64,000 bases of DNA. It comes from Mesorhizobium loti CJ3sym. GTDB taxonomy: Bacteria > Pseudomonadota > Alphaproteobacteria > Rhizobiales > Rhizobiaceae. Made by a program: the position numbers and the translations under genes. The DNA lies in assembly GCF_000472785.1 (NCBI RefSeq), contig NZ_AXAL01000002.1, positions 248,001 to 312,000 of the forward strand, given 5' to 3'. Of this stretch, positions 1 to 9,079 are shown one piece after another (the stretch's first letter is position 1; every line of letters begins with the position of its first letter). The notes under the pieces were generated by a model. That model ran no database searches. It had not been told where the DNA came from and worked only from the letters and a program-made list of their open reading frames with translations.

Positions 1-1
1 G

Positions 2-1207
2 GTGCTTGCCGTCGACGTGCAGGCGCCCGGGCACCCGCTGCTGCGGCTGATGCGGGTCTCGGTCGACAAGAACCGGGGAACCGTCTCGGCCGGACTGCTT
101 GGATTCCTCGGCAAGAGCGTTGCCGTCGCGCGCGAGGGGTTAGGCTGCGCCTCGGTTCCGGACGGCGATGTCGGCAAGGCACGGCGCACGACGATCCCTG
201 CCGAAGCGTCGGCCGCCGCCAAGGGCGATCTGTGGCCGGAGGGAGACCGGGTCAATGCCTCGCAGAATCCCGAAATCACGAAGATCATCGGCGATGCCGC
301 GATGGCCGGCACCGGGATGCGCGCGATTGTGGTGGTCAAGAACGGCCGCGTCGTGGCGGAGCGCTATGGCGATGGCTTTTCCGACAAGACGCCGCTGCTC
401 GGCTGGTCGATGACCAAGACGGTGAATGCCGCGATCATCGGCACGCTGGTCAAGGACGGCAAGATGGCGGTCGACAACAAGGGCCTGTTCGCGCCCTGGA
501 AGGCCGACGGCCGTGCCGCCATCAGCCTTGCGGACATGATGGCCATGTCGAGCGGGCTGGAGTTCAACGAGGATTATGGCGACGTCGCCGATGTCACCCG
601 CATGCTCTATCTCGAACCCGACATGGCGGGCTTTGCCGAATCCAAGCCGCTGGCGGCCGAGGTAGGCAAGGTGTTTTCCTATTCGAGTGGCACGGCGGTG
701 ATGCTGTCGCGGCTGTGGCAGGATGCGATCGGCGACAAGGCCAAGGCGCTGACATGGCCGCGCAGCGCGCTGTTCGAGCCGCTCGGCATGCACAGCGCCG
801 TGCTCGAGACCGACGAGCAGGGCACCTTCGTCGGCGGATCCTATCTCTATGCGACCGCGCATGACTGGGCGCGCTTCGGCCAGTTCCTGCTGCAAGGCGG
901 GGTCTGGAACGGCAACCAGGTGCTGCCCGTCGGCTTCGTCGACTGGATGCGCGAACCCGCACCCGCCTCGAAAGTTTACGGCAAGGGCCAGTTGTGGATC
1001 GAAGGGCCTGGCGACGAGGACAGCCCCGGCGCCGGTGTCGCGGCAGGCCTGCCCAAGGATACGTTCTGGATGGAAGGGCATGACGGGCAAACAGTCACCA
1101 TCATTCCTTCGCAGCAATTGGTGATCGTGCGGTTGGGGCTGACGCCCGCCAAGTTCGGCTACCGGCCGCAGGCGATGGTGGGGGCGTTGGTGAAGGCGCT
1201 GAAATAA
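2..1207 (+). CDS. Serine hydrolase, beta-lactamase/class C esterase family (probably 5'-truncated)
   Basis: The protein has the serine beta-lactamase / DD-peptidase / esterase fold of Pfam beta-lactamase (PF00144). The nucleophile motif SMTK lies near residues 136-139 of the visible frame, and a Tyr-containing motif (YSSG) follows about 90 residues later. The C-terminal half (GGSYLYATAHDWARFGQF) is typical of 6-aminohexanoate-dimer hydrolase-like and EstB-like members. It probably hydrolyses an ester or amide; the substrate cannot be read from sequence. The frame is open to the left edge and the first visible start is a GTG at base 2, so the gene may begin outside the window. It ends about 80 bp before the next gene on the same strand. 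Confidence 0.8.
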   Translation: MLAVDVQAPGHPLLRLMRVSVDKNRGTVSAGLLGFLGKSVAVAREGLGCASVPDGDVGKARRTTIPAEASAAAKGDLWPEGDRVNASQNPEITKIIGDAAMAGTGMRAIVVVKNGRVVAERYGDGFSDKTPLLGWSMTKTVNAAIIGTLVKDGKMAVDNKGLFAPWKADGRAAISLADMMAMSSGLEFNEDYGDVADVTRMLYLEPDMAGFAESKPLAAEVGKVFSYSSGTAVMLSRLWQDAIGDKAKALTWPRSALFEPLGMHSAVLETDEQGTFVGGSYLYATAHDWARFGQFLLQGGVWNGNQVLPVGFVDWMREPAPASKVYGKGQLWIEGPGDEDSPGAGVAAGLPKDTFWMEGHDGQTVTIIPSQQLVIVRLGLTPAKFGYRPQAMVGALVKALK

Positions 1208-1288
1208 GCGCTTTTCATTCGCATTCAGGCTATCTCTCGCCCATTGGAACGGTGCAGTCTCGGTCCTGGAACCGGGAGAGCATGCGTC

Positions 1289-2230
1289 ATGATCGTGGGG
1301 TTTATCGGGCTTGGGACGATGGGGCGCAACGCGGCGCTCAATGTCAGGCGCGCCGGGTTCGAGATGGTCGTCTACGACATCCGTCCGCAGTCGATGGATG
1401 CGCTGACGGCCGTCGGCGCGATGCCCGCCACCAGCTCCGCCGACGTGCTGGCGCGCAGCGACGTCGTGGTGACGATGGTGTTTGGCCCGAAAGAGATCGA
1501 ACAGGTGGTGCGCGGGGAAAATGGATTCCTTACCACGTCCTGTGCCGGCAAATACTGGGTCGACATGACCACCAGCAGCCCGAAGCTGATGCGTGCGTTG
1601 GCCGTTGAGTTCCAGGCCAAGGGTGGCGGACCGGTCGATGCGCCGGTCACCGGATCCGTGGATGCCGCGATCCGTGGCGACATGCCGATGTTTGTTGGCG
1701 GCACCGATGCCGATGTCGAAGCGGTGCGGCCGGTCATCGAGGCCATGGGCGAACTGCGACGTGTCGGGTCCTATGGCAATGGCTATGTGGCCAAACTGGT
1801 CAACAACCAGCTCTGGAAAATCCATGCCGCCGCGATAGGCGAGGCGATGGTGACGGCCAAGCTGGCAGGGCTGGAGCCAGATGTCTGGTGGCAGGTGATG
1901 AAAGGCGGTGCCGCCGACAGCTTCGTGCTTCAGCACGATGTGCCGTCGATCTTCGCCGGCCATTACGATCCGTCGTTTCCAATCGCGCTATGCTTGAAGG
2001 ATCTCGGGCTGATCGAGGAGTTGATGGCCGAGACCGGCACGCGCAATGAACTCACACGTGCGACGCACGACCGGTTCAAGCTGGCAGGCGAACGCTACGG
2101 TCTCAGCGCCGGCGAAATGACCGTCTGCAAGGTCATCGAGGATGACGCCAACGTCGAATTGCGGGTCGCGGGAGACTGGCTGGCTCCGTGGGACGTGGTG
2201 CACACGGCGGACAGCAAGACCCGGACTTGA
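1289..2230 (+). CDS. NAD(P)-dependent 3-hydroxyisobutyrate/6-phosphogluconate dehydrogenase-family oxidoreductase
   Basis: Beta-hydroxyacid dehydrogenase family. The N-terminal Rossmann fold starts at once with GFIGLGTMG, whose GxGxxG lies at residues 7-12. The substrate-binding signature DAPVTGS and the catalytic-lysine segment (GNGYVAKLVNNQLW) follow. The all-alpha C-terminal domain runs to the end, giving about 313 aa, close to the usual family length. The ATG at 1289 is preferred over an upstream in-frame start because it opens the Rossmann strand directly and has GGGAGAG upstream. Members reduce or oxidise tartronate semialdehyde, 3-hydroxyisobutyrate or similar small acids; which one is not determinable. 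It converges on btaB with only 7 bp between them. Confidence 0.88.
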   Translation: MIVGFIGLGTMGRNAALNVRRAGFEMVVYDIRPQSMDALTAVGAMPATSSADVLARSDVVVTMVFGPKEIEQVVRGENGFLTTSCAGKYWVDMTTSSPKLMRALAVEFQAKGGGPVDAPVTGSVDAAIRGDMPMFVGGTDADVEAVRPVIEAMGELRRVGSYGNGYVAKLVNNQLWKIHAAAIGEAMVTAKLAGLEPDVWWQVMKGGAADSFVLQHDVPSIFAGHYDPSFPIALCLKDLGLIEELMAETGTRNELTRATHDRFKLAGERYGLSAGEMTVCKVIEDDANVELRVAGDWLAPWDVVHTADSKTRT

Positions 2231-2237
2231 TGACCGC

Positions 2238-2903
2238 CTACTTCTGCCCGCCGATCACGGCCAGCCAAGCGTAATCGCGATAAAGCGTGCGGAAACGGAA
2301 GCTTGCGCCGGTTCGCCGAGATTCCGATTCCAGAACCTCGCGCAGGGATTCACGCGGCGAGACGTGGAATTTTCTGAGCCAGCCGCGCAGCAGAGTGCGG
2401 AACCAGTTGGGCAGGCCTTCCTGCTGGCCGAAATCGACGATGTGCAGCGAGCCGGTCGGGGCAAGCGAGGCGAGTGCCTCCGACACAGTCTTTTCCCAGC
2501 CGGGTATCATCGACAGCGAATAGGAGACGAAGACGCGGTCGAAGTGTTCGATGCCGTACAGTGCACCAGCATCGAAATCGGTGGCGTCGCCTCGCGCCAG
2601 CGTGACGCGGCTGGACAGGCCTTCGCGGTCGATCGCCTTGCCGGCCGTCTCCAGCATTTCAGCCGAAATATCGAGGCCAAAGAAGCGAGCGTCGGGGTAG
2701 CGACGGGCCGCAAGAATGATGTTGCGGCCGGTGCCGCAGCCGAGTTCGAGCACAGTGCCGCCTCTCGGCGCGTCGAGCCCATCGATCAGCTGGTCGCGGC
2801 CGAGCAGGTAGTATTTACGGGTCAGGTCGTAGATGTGGCGCTGCCAGCGGTAGACGCCGTCCATCAGTTCGGCATGGTTGGCCGGCAGCTCCGTCGTGCT
2901 CAT
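2238..2903 (-). CDS. btaB: Diacylglyceryl-N,N,N-trimethylhomoserine synthesis methyltransferase BtaB
   Basis: Class I SAM-dependent methyltransferase of 221 aa with motif I LELGCGTG at residues 52-59 and the acidic loop GLDIS after it. In the DGTS pathway BtaB transfers three methyl groups to the amino group of diacylglyceryl-homoserine, the product of BtaA. Its start codon overlaps the stop of the upstream btaA (ATGA), so the two are translationally coupled. The gene pair, rather than the generic methyltransferase fold, is what identifies it. It acts at the inner membrane and makes a phosphorus-free betaine lipid. A Pho box precedes the operon. Confidence 0.9.
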   Translation of the reverse strand: MSTTELPANHAELMDGVYRWQRHIYDLTRKYYLLGRDQLIDGLDAPRGGTVLELGCGTGRNIILAARRYPDARFFGLDISAEMLETAGKAIDREGLSSRVTLARGDATDFDAGALYGIEHFDRVFVSYSLSMIPGWEKTVSEALASLAPTGSLHIVDFGQQEGLPNWFRTLLRGWLRKFHVSPRESLREVLESESRRTGASFRFRTLYRDYAWLAVIGGQK

Positions 2904-4147
2904 GCCGGGCGCTTCACATAGAGGTGGAAGCCGCCATAGATGGCGGAGCGGTCACGGGCCGAGAATTCGCGCGAGGCCTCGTCCTGATAGTCCCACTGGT
3001 CGAGCAGCGAGGTCGAGACGCGGCCCGGCAGCAGGCTGGGTTCGGCGGCGGTGCGGAAGATGACGCGGGCGCCGGCCGAAGCGGTGCGGGTGATTTCCGA
3101 CCACAGCGCATTGAGCTGCTCATCGGTCATCCAGTCCTGCGCATCGAGCAGGATGAAGCGGTCGACAGCGCCCGCATCCTTGCCGGCCAGGAATTCGATC
3201 AGATTGGCATGGTGGATGGCGACGCGGTCGATATTGCCGCGGATGGTGTCGTAGTTCTGCTTTTCCAGATAGGCGGGCAGGGCGGCCTCACCCGGCTCAG
3301 GGTAGCGCCGGGCAAAAGCCTGCCAGGCGAAGTAATTATTCTCTAGGGGAAAATCGCAAGCTAGCTTTTCCAGCCGGGCCTTCAGCACGCTGGCCATTGT
3401 GCCGTCGCCGGAGGTGATCAGGGAATCATACTGCGCCGGTGGAATGCCGAGGCCAAACAGCGAAGCCTTGCGCGAGGTTGCCCATTTCAGCAGCGGTTTG
3501 TCGAAGACCGGCGCCAGCTCCTCGTTGAAGAAGCGGCGCTGCTCGCCAATGTTCCTGGCTTCCATCATGCGGGCCGGGTTGACGCCGAAGAACTTGGCTG
3601 TGCGGTGGCCCATGGCGATGAACAGGCCGAGCAGGCCGGTCTGGTAGAAATTGCGATCGAAGACACTGATGCGCCGGCGGCCGCGCCAGCTGCGGTGTTC
3701 CCAATAATGGCGGCTGACTGGATCGAGATGCGGCGCGATGAACCGGTCGTAGGCTTCCGAATTGTGGCTGGTGTCGGCGGCACCGAAGAAGCGGAACAGG
3801 TCGCCCTGCGATGGCAGGCGGCGCACCGCCTCCAGCTTCATGCGGTTCAGCGCGATGTGCGCGGCGTTGAGGTCGACGGCGTCGATCTGTGCCGGCGAGC
3901 GGGTGAGGTAGGCCAGGATGTTGCAGCCGCCCGAGGCGATGGTGACGACACGGTGGCCCTGGCCAAGCTGCATGGCTTCCATGTCGACATCCGGGTCTTC
4001 CCAGATCTGTGGGTAGACCAGACCGGAAAACAGGAGGGCGAACAGCCGCTCGGAGATGCCGGCTTTCGAAAGCGCGCGGTTCTGGTAGACCGCTTTTCCA
4101 ACTTCCTTGCCGCGGCGAAAAACCAGATCTGCGGAAACGTCCGTCAT
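2900..4147 (-). CDS. btaA: S-adenosylmethionine:diacylglycerol 3-amino-3-carboxypropyltransferase BtaA
   Basis: DUF3419-family protein of about 415 aa. It moves the 3-amino-3-carboxypropyl group of SAM onto diacylglycerol to give diacylglyceryl-homoserine, the first step of DGTS betaine lipid synthesis. Family features visible are the N-terminal segment VYPQIWEDPDVDMEAM, the SAM-binding region (VTIASGGCNILAYL followed by AVDLN), and the C-terminal LLDAQDWM and VIFRTAAEPS motifs. The ATG at 4147 (MTDVSADLVF) is chosen because the longer reading adds a non-conserved tail and would crowd the Pho box; an ATG at 4165 is the alternative. It overlaps btaB by 4 bp. In Sinorhizobium and Rhodobacter this pathway replaces phospholipids under phosphate limitation. 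Confidence 0.92.
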   Translation of the reverse strand: MTDVSADLVFRRGKEVGKAVYQNRALSKAGISERLFALLFSGLVYPQIWEDPDVDMEAMQLGQGHRVVTIASGGCNILAYLTRSPAQIDAVDLNAAHIALNRMKLEAVRRLPSQGDLFRFFGAADTSHNSEAYDRFIAPHLDPVSRHYWEHRSWRGRRRISVFDRNFYQTGLLGLFIAMGHRTAKFFGVNPARMMEARNIGEQRRFFNEELAPVFDKPLLKWATSRKASLFGLGIPPAQYDSLITSGDGTMASVLKARLEKLACDFPLENNYFAWQAFARRYPEPGEAALPAYLEKQNYDTIRGNIDRVAIHHANLIEFLAGKDAGAVDRFILLDAQDWMTDEQLNALWSEITRTASAGARVIFRTAAEPSLLPGRVSTSLLDQWDYQDEASREFSARDRSAIYGGFHLYVKRPA

Positions 4148-4196
4148 GACAAAGTGATTCCCCATTTGCTTTGTCGCAAGCGGGTACCCCAGGGTC

Positions 4197-4214
4197 ATGA
4201 CAGGCCGGTGACAG
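4197..4214 (-). promoter_or_regulatory. Pho box (PhoB operator) upstream of btaAB
   Basis: Read on the minus strand the site is CTGTCAC-CGGC-CTGTCAT. That is two 7-bp direct repeats 4 bp apart, matching the CTGTCAT-N4-CTGTCAT PhoB consensus at 13 of 14 positions. A weaker third half-site with the same 11-bp phase (GCGTCAA) lies at 4219-4225. The site ends about 50 bp before the btaA start codon. Phosphate-starvation induction of betaine lipid synthesis by PhoB is established in Sinorhizobium; its operation here is inferred from the motif. Confidence 0.85.
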
Positions 4215-4264
4215 CCTGTTGACGCGTCCTCAGGACGGTCAAGCAATCCTTGCGCTGAATACCA

Positions 4265-4756
4265 ATGGACTCGAATGTCGAGGTGACGAACGAGCTTGCA
4301 GGCAATCCTAAAGCCACCTTAATCTGGTGGATGGAAAACGAACCGAATTACGATTGGGAAGCTGTTTACACCTTTCACGACTACTATGATGGGCCGCGTA
4401 AAGGCATAGCTGACTATCGTGGCAAGGCACATGCCTACGAATGTGAGTGGGACGGTCAGAGTGATGACTGGAGCGAAACCTTCTTGCTCTCGCCGATCAC
4501 TAATGAGCAGTTGAATGCCGTGAAGGAACGCTGGCTAATCTGGCAGCGATACAAAGCGAATTTTCACGCGGGAAACCTCCAGCCTGGTGACAAGCATCCA
4601 GCGCTTGCCGGCGATTGGCCACGATATACTGAGCTTAGCCCCATAGTGGATGACGCCATGCGGGTAGACGTCGCATTGGCGCTTCGTGCCATCCCAGAGT
4701 TTATCGGTGCTCTTGAGCCAACAACCGAGTTTTGGGTGCGCTGGCGTCTGGTGTAG
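4265..4756 (+). CDS. Hypothetical protein, 163 aa
   Basis: I do not recognise this protein. It is acidic and aromatic-rich, with several Trp and Tyr residues (IWWMENEPNYDW, WDGQSDDWSE, FWVRWRLV), no signal peptide and no membrane segment. Its codon use is visibly less GC-biased than its neighbours (many A/T third positions), which suggests recent acquisition. It is divergent from btaA, with the Pho box between them, and convergent with the oxoprolinase gene. The start at 4265 has no clear Shine-Dalgarno sequence, so the start is uncertain. It could be a cargo gene of a lost mobile element. Confidence 0.6.
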   Translation: MDSNVEVTNELAGNPKATLIWWMENEPNYDWEAVYTFHDYYDGPRKGIADYRGKAHAYECEWDGQSDDWSETFLLSPITNEQLNAVKERWLIWQRYKANFHAGNLQPGDKHPALAGDWPRYTELSPIVDDAMRVDVALALRAIPEFIGALEPTTEFWVRWRLV

Positions 4757-4777
4757 CCAATAACTATTCCCCTACCT

Positions 4778-7700
4778 TTATCGGCCAAACCCACCTGGCG
4801 TCGGCGTCGTCAGGATGACGGCTTCACCTGCATCGAGCACCGTCTGGTCGCAGGCCTTCAGCACCTCGACCGTGCCGTCCTTGCGGCGAACCTTCGTCGA
4901 GCCGACCTCGCCGTCGCCGCCACCATCCAGTCCTTGCGGTGGGCGGTTGCGGTGCGAGGACAGGATCGCGCATTCCATCTTCTCGAGGAAGCGGATGGTG
5001 CGTTTGGTGCCGTCGCCGGCGTTCCACTTGCCCTTGCCGCCCGAGTTCTCTCGGATGTGGAAATCCTCCAGCACCACGGGAAAGCGCAGTTCCAGCACTT
5101 CCGGATCGGTGAGGCGCGAATTGGTCATGTGGGTATGGACGCCGGAGGTGCCGGCAAAGCCGCGGCCGGAATTCATCTGGCCAGCCGGCGAACCCGAGCA
5201 GATGGTTTCGTAGTACTGGTACTGCTTGTTGCCGAAGGTGAGGTTGTTCATCGTGCCTTGTGCGTTGGCCATCGCGCCCATGGCGCCGAACAGCGCATTG
5301 GTGACGTGCTGCGAGGTCTCGACATTGCCGGCGACGACGGCGGCGGGGTAGGCGGGCTTCAGCATGCAGCCATCGGGGATGATGATGTTGATCGGCCTGA
5401 GGCACCCGGCATTCATCGGGATCATGTCCTCGACCATGACGCGGAAGGCATAAAGCACGGCGGCACGGGCGACCGGCTCCGGCGCATTGAAATTGTTCTT
5501 CATCACTGGTGACGTGCCGGTGAAGTCGACGGTTGCCTCGCGCTTTTGCCGGTCGACCGTGATCTTGACCTTGATGACCTGACCGGTATCGGTCGGGTAT
5601 TCGTAATGCGAGCTATCCGGCAGCCGCTCCAGCACGCGGCGTACGCTTTCGGCGGCGTTGTCCTGGACATGGCCCATATAGGCCTCGACAACTGCGAGGC
5701 CGAAATGCGCGACCATCTTGCGCAGCTCGGCGACGCCTTTCTCGTTGGCGGCAATCTGCGCCTTGAGGTCGGCGATGTTCTGGTGCGGGTTGCGGGCGGG
5801 ATAGCGGTGGTCGGTGAGCAGCCTGTGCAGCTCGGTCTCGCGGAATTTTCCGCGATCGACGATGCGGAAATTGTCGAACAAAACGCCTTCCTCGTCGACC
5901 GTAGTGGCGAGCGGGGTCATCGAGCCAGGGGCGGTGCCGCCGATATCGGCGTGATGGCCGCGCGAGGCCGCCCAGAACAGGATGTTTTCCTGGGCATCGT
6001 CGAAGACGGGCGTCACCACGGTGATGTCAGGCAGATGCGTGCCGCCATTATAGGGCGCGTTGAGGGCAAAGACGTCGCCGGGGTGGATGTCGCCGGAGTT
6101 CAGCCGGATGATGGTCTCGACCGAGCGGTCCATCGAGCCGAGGTGCACCGGCATGTGCGGCGCGTTGGCGACCAGCGCTCCAGTGTGGTCGAAGACGGCG
6201 CAGGAAAAATCCAGCCTTTCCTTGATGTTGACGGAGTAGGCGGTGTTCTGCAGCGTCACGCCCATCTGCTCGGCGATCGACATGAAGAGGTTGTTGAAGA
6301 CCTCCAGCATAACCGGGTCGGCTGATGTGCCGAGGGCAGCAGTGCGCGCTTTCCTTTGCGTGCGACGGATCACGACGTGATCGAGATTGGTGATTTCGGC
6401 CTGCCAGCCCGGCTCGACGACGATGGTCTGGTTCGGTTCGATGATCAGCGCAGGGCCTGCGACCAGATTGGACGGGCGCAGGTTTTCGCGACGATGGATA
6501 CCGGCTTCATGCCACCCGCCTTCGGTGTAGATGCGCCGCGTTCCAGAAGCACCAGCTTCAACCCTTGCAGGTCCGGCGGGCGCATAGGCCTCGGCGCTGC
6601 TCTCGCCGATTTCGATGCCCTCGACGCCGACTGTCTCGACGATCGTCGGCTTGGCGTCATAGACGAAGCCGAATTGCGCCTTGTGGGCAATTTCGAAATC
6701 CCGCCTGGCCTGGAAAATCGAGTCACTTTCGAAATTCACCGGCAGTGTCGTGTCGGTGCCGTCATAGCGGATGTGCAGCACCGGCTTGGTGGCAACCCTA
6801 TCCCCGGCGATGCCTTGCGCCGCCAGCTCCGCGATGACGGCTTTTTTCAAGGTGGCGATGAGGTTGCCGATCTCCGTTCTGGATTCCTCGGCAAGGGGCT
6901 TGAGCAGCGCCTGCTGGCGCGAGGCGAACACCGACGCCAGGCCGATGCCATAGGCGGAAAGCAGGCCGGAGAAGGGGTGGATCAGCACCGCCTCCATGCC
7001 AAGCGCATCGGCGACCAGGCACGCGTGCTGGCCGCCGGCGCCACCGAAGCAGTTCAGGAGATATTCGGTGACGTCGTAGCCGCGCTGGACAGAAATCTTC
7101 TTGATGGCATTGGCCATGTTTTCCACGGCGATGGTGATAAAACCTTCGGCGACCGCTTCCGGCGAGCGGCCGTCACCGATCTCGGCGGCCAGTCCCACGA
7201 ATTTTGCGCGCACGGTCTCGACGTCGAGCGGCTGGTCCTGGCCACGGCCGAAGATCGCGGGGAAGAAATCGGGCTGCAGTTTGCCGAGCATGACGTTGGC
7301 GTCGGTGACGGCGAGCGGCCCGCCGCGCCGGTATGCGGCGGGGCCAGGATTGGCACCGGCGGAGTCCGGTCCGGCGCGAAAACGGCCTGCCTCGTAGTGC
7401 AGGATCGAACCGCCGCCGGCGGCGACAGTGTGGATGCGCATCATCGGGGCGCGGACGCGTACGCCGGCGACTTCGGTATCGAAGGCGCGCTCATACTCGC
7501 CATCATAGTGGGCGACATCGGTTGAGGTGCCGCCCATGTCGAAGCCGATGACCTTGTCGAAACCGGCAAGCTTTGCCGTCTCGACCATGCCAACGACACC
7601 GCCGGCCGGGCCTGACAGCAGCGCGTCCTTGCCCTGAAACATGTCGGCGGCGGTAAGGCCGCCGGAGGACATCATGAACATGAGGTGAGGAAATTGGCCG

Positions 7701-8524
7701 ATCTCCCCCCTTGTGGGGGAGATGCCCGGCAGGGCAGATGGGGGCGTGACAGAATGAGACGCTGGCGGGACAGCGCCCCCCTCTGTCGGCTTCGCCGACA
7801 TCTCCCCCACAGGTTGGGAGATCGGGGCCGCGCCCAGTTCTCCCGCGACCCTCTGCACATAGCGCGACAGGATCGGCGACAGATAGGCATCGACCACGGC
7901 GGTGTCGCCGCGGCCGACCAGCTTGATCAGCGGCGAGACCTCGTGGCTGACAGATACCTGGCCGAACCCAATCTTGCGGCAGACCTTTGCCACCGCCTTC
8001 TCGTGATCGGGATATTTCCAGGCATGCATGAAGACGATGGCCACCGCATCGATTCCATCGGCCTTCGCCTGTTCGATGGCCGGCCGGCAAGCAGCGATGT
8101 CGAGCAGCCGTTCGACGCAGCCATCGGCAAGCACGCGCTCGTTGATCTCGATGACGCGCTCATAGAGCTGTTCGGGAAGGATGATCTCCTTGGCGAAAAT
8201 GTCCGGCCGCGCCTGGTAGGCGATCCTCAGCGCGTCGCGAAACCCCTTGGTGATGAGCAGGAGCACGCGGTCGCCCTTGCGCTCCAGAAGCGCGTTGGTG
8301 GCAACCGTGGTGCCCATCTTGATGTCGCCGATCTGGCCGGAGGGTATCGCGGCGCCAGGTTCAAGGCCGAGCAGGTCGCGTATGCCCTGGATGGCGGCGT
8401 CGGCATAGGCCTCGGGGTTTTCCGACAACAGTTTGCGCGGATGCAGCCCGCCTTGCGGGTCGCGGCCGATGACATCGGTGAAGGTGCCGCCGCGATCGAT
8501 CCAGAAATCCCATTTCGCGGTCAT
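4778..8524 (-). CDS. oplAH: Fused hydantoinase A/B family 5-oxoprolinase (ATP-hydrolysing)
   Basis: A single 1248-aa chain combines a HyuA part (ATP-binding, [11 protein letters not shown] near the N terminus, [12 protein letters not shown] in the middle) with a HyuB part (from about residue 740, with [16 protein letters not shown] and [14 protein letters not shown]). This is the architecture of 5-oxoprolinase, which opens 5-oxo-L-proline to glutamate with ATP. Other hydantoinase activities cannot be excluded. The ATG at 8524 is chosen because it has GGGAG 8 bp upstream and gives the usual N terminus [13 protein letters not shown]; a start 10 codons earlier lacks a good ribosome site. Residues about 234-276 are an insertion encoded by a palindromic repeat. 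No frameshift or stop is present. Confidence 0.88.
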   Translation of the reverse strand: MTAKWDFWIDRGGTFTDVIGRDPQGGLHPRKLLSENPEAYADAAIQGIRDLLGLEPGAAIPSGQIGDIKMGTTVATNALLERKGDRVLLLITKGFRDALRIAYQARPDIFAKEIILPEQLYERVIEINERVLADGCVERLLDIAACRPAIEQAKADGIDAVAIVFMHAWKYPDHEKAVAKVCRKIGFGQVSVSHEVSPLIKLVGRGDTAVVDAYLSPILSRYVQRVAGELGAAPISQPVGEMSAKPTEGGAVPPASHSVTPPSALPGISPTRGEIGQFPHLMFMMSSGGLTAADMFQGKDALLSGPAGGVVGMVETAKLAGFDKVIGFDMGGTSTDVAHYDGEYERAFDTEVAGVRVRAPMMRIHTVAAGGGSILHYEAGRFRAGPDSAGANPGPAAYRRGGPLAVTDANVMLGKLQPDFFPAIFGRGQDQPLDVETVRAKFVGLAAEIGDGRSPEAVAEGFITIAVENMANAIKKISVQRGYDVTEYLLNCFGGAGGQHACLVADALGMEAVLIHPFSGLLSAYGIGLASVFASRQQALLKPLAEESRTEIGNLIATLKKAVIAELAAQGIAGDRVATKPVLHIRYDGTDTTLPVNFESDSIFQARRDFEIAHKAQFGFVYDAKPTIVETVGVEGIEIGESSAEAYAPAGPARVEAGASGTRRIYTEGGWHEAGIHRRENLRPSNLVAGPALIIEPNQTIVVEPGWQAEITNLDHVVIRRTQRKARTAALGTSADPVMLEVFNNLFMSIAEQMGVTLQNTAYSVNIKERLDFSCAVFDHTGALVANAPHMPVHLGSMDRSVETIIRLNSGDIHPGDVFALNAPYNGGTHLPDITVVTPVFDDAQENILFWAASRGHHADIGGTAPGSMTPLATTVDEEGVLFDNFRIVDRGKFRETELHRLLTDHRYPARNPHQNIADLKAQIAANEKGVAELRKMVAHFGLAVVEAYMGHVQDNAAESVRRVLERLPDSSHYEYPTDTGQVIKVKITVDRQKREATVDFTGTSPVMKNNFNAPEPVARAAVLYAFRVMVEDMIPMNAGCLRPINIIIPDGCMLKPAYPAAVVAGNVETSQHVTNALFGAMGAMANAQGTMNNLTFGNKQYQYYETICSGSPAGQMNSGRGFAGTSGVHTHMTNSRLTDPEVLELRFPVVLEDFHIRENSGGKGKWNAGDGTKRTIRFLEKMECAILSSHRNRPPQGLDGGGDGEVGSTKVRRKDGTVEVLKACDQTVLDAGEAVILTTPTPGGFGR
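7699..7825. repeat. Palindromic repeat element inserted in frame inside the oxoprolinase gene
   Basis: The element is bounded by the inverted termini CCGATCTCCC (7699-7708) and GGGAGATCGG (7816-7825). It contains nested hairpins: CTCCCCCC/GGGGGAG around 7703-7720, TGCCC/GGGCA around 7723-7736, and TGTCGGC-TTC-GCCGACA at 7784-7800. I recognise the sequence as a common intergenic repeat of Mesorhizobium-type genomes. Here it lies between two conserved HyuA segments and adds about 42 residues rich in Pro, Ser and Gly without breaking the frame. A related partial copy is at 42353-42411. Confidence 0.85.
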
Positions 8525-8709
8525 GACGGCTCCCGGCACTTCAATTCCATTCAATGCATCGTGTTAGTTCGGCGCTGTCTGGCCGGCAATCGCAAAAGTG
8601 CGGGTGATGTTACATGTGGAAACGCAACGTTACGAAACTCATGGCCCGGTGATGCATTGTCTCTGCGAGCGCTCACTGCAATTTGAGCGTGTATTGAAGG
8701 AGAGATGTT

Positions 8710-8916
8710 ATGAAAAAGCTCATTCTAGCTTCCTTGTCCGCCATTGCCCTTATGGGCGTTGCTGCCTGCAGCGACAGCGGCACTGACAAAACCACCACCC
8801 AGAGCACCAATCCGCCGGCAGCCGAGCAGCCGATGAAGCCTGCGGCCCCGGCTGACAATTCGACCAAGCCCGCCGAGCCGGCTCCGGCAACACCTGCTCC
8901 TGCGCCCGCGCAGTAG
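8710..8916 (+). CDS. Small Pro/Ala-rich lipoprotein
   Basis: A 68-aa protein with a type II signal peptide: MKKLIL, a hydrophobic stretch, then the lipobox VAAC with Cys at residue 20. The mature part is about 48 residues, low in complexity and dominated by Pro, Ala, Thr and Lys (PAEPAPATPAPAPAQ), so it is probably disordered. It is likely anchored in the outer or inner membrane and could span the periplasm or touch peptidoglycan. AAGGAGAG lies just upstream of the start. A clear terminator follows, so it is transcribed alone. Function unknown. Confidence 0.8.
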   Translation: MKKLILASLSAIALMGVAACSDSGTDKTTTQSTNPPAAEQPMKPAAPADNSTKPAEPAPATPAPAPAQ

Positions 8917-8945
8917 CTTGTACCTGTAGAGCGTGTCTTGGGAGG

Positions 8946-8970
8946 AAGGCCGGCGTCATGCCGGCCTTTT
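8946..8970 (+). terminator. Rho-independent terminator after the small lipoprotein gene
   Basis: Perfect 9-bp stem AAGGCCGGC / GCCGGCCTT with loop GTCAT, followed by a short T run. It lies 30 bp after the stop codon at 8916. Confidence 0.85.
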
Positions 8971-9079
8971 CTCGTAGAGGCGACCATCCGACCCGACCCA
9001 TCCGACCAGACAAGGCTGCTTATCTTCACATCGCAGCCATGCGCCGTTATTGGCTTGATAGCGGTGACCGGTTGGCTTT

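Noticed and set aside
140..1963. A 607-aa open frame on the minus strand across the first two genes
   Set aside because: It is antisense to two genes with clear families. The translation is His/Arg/Asp-rich without motifs, as expected for the mirror frame of high-GC coding DNA.
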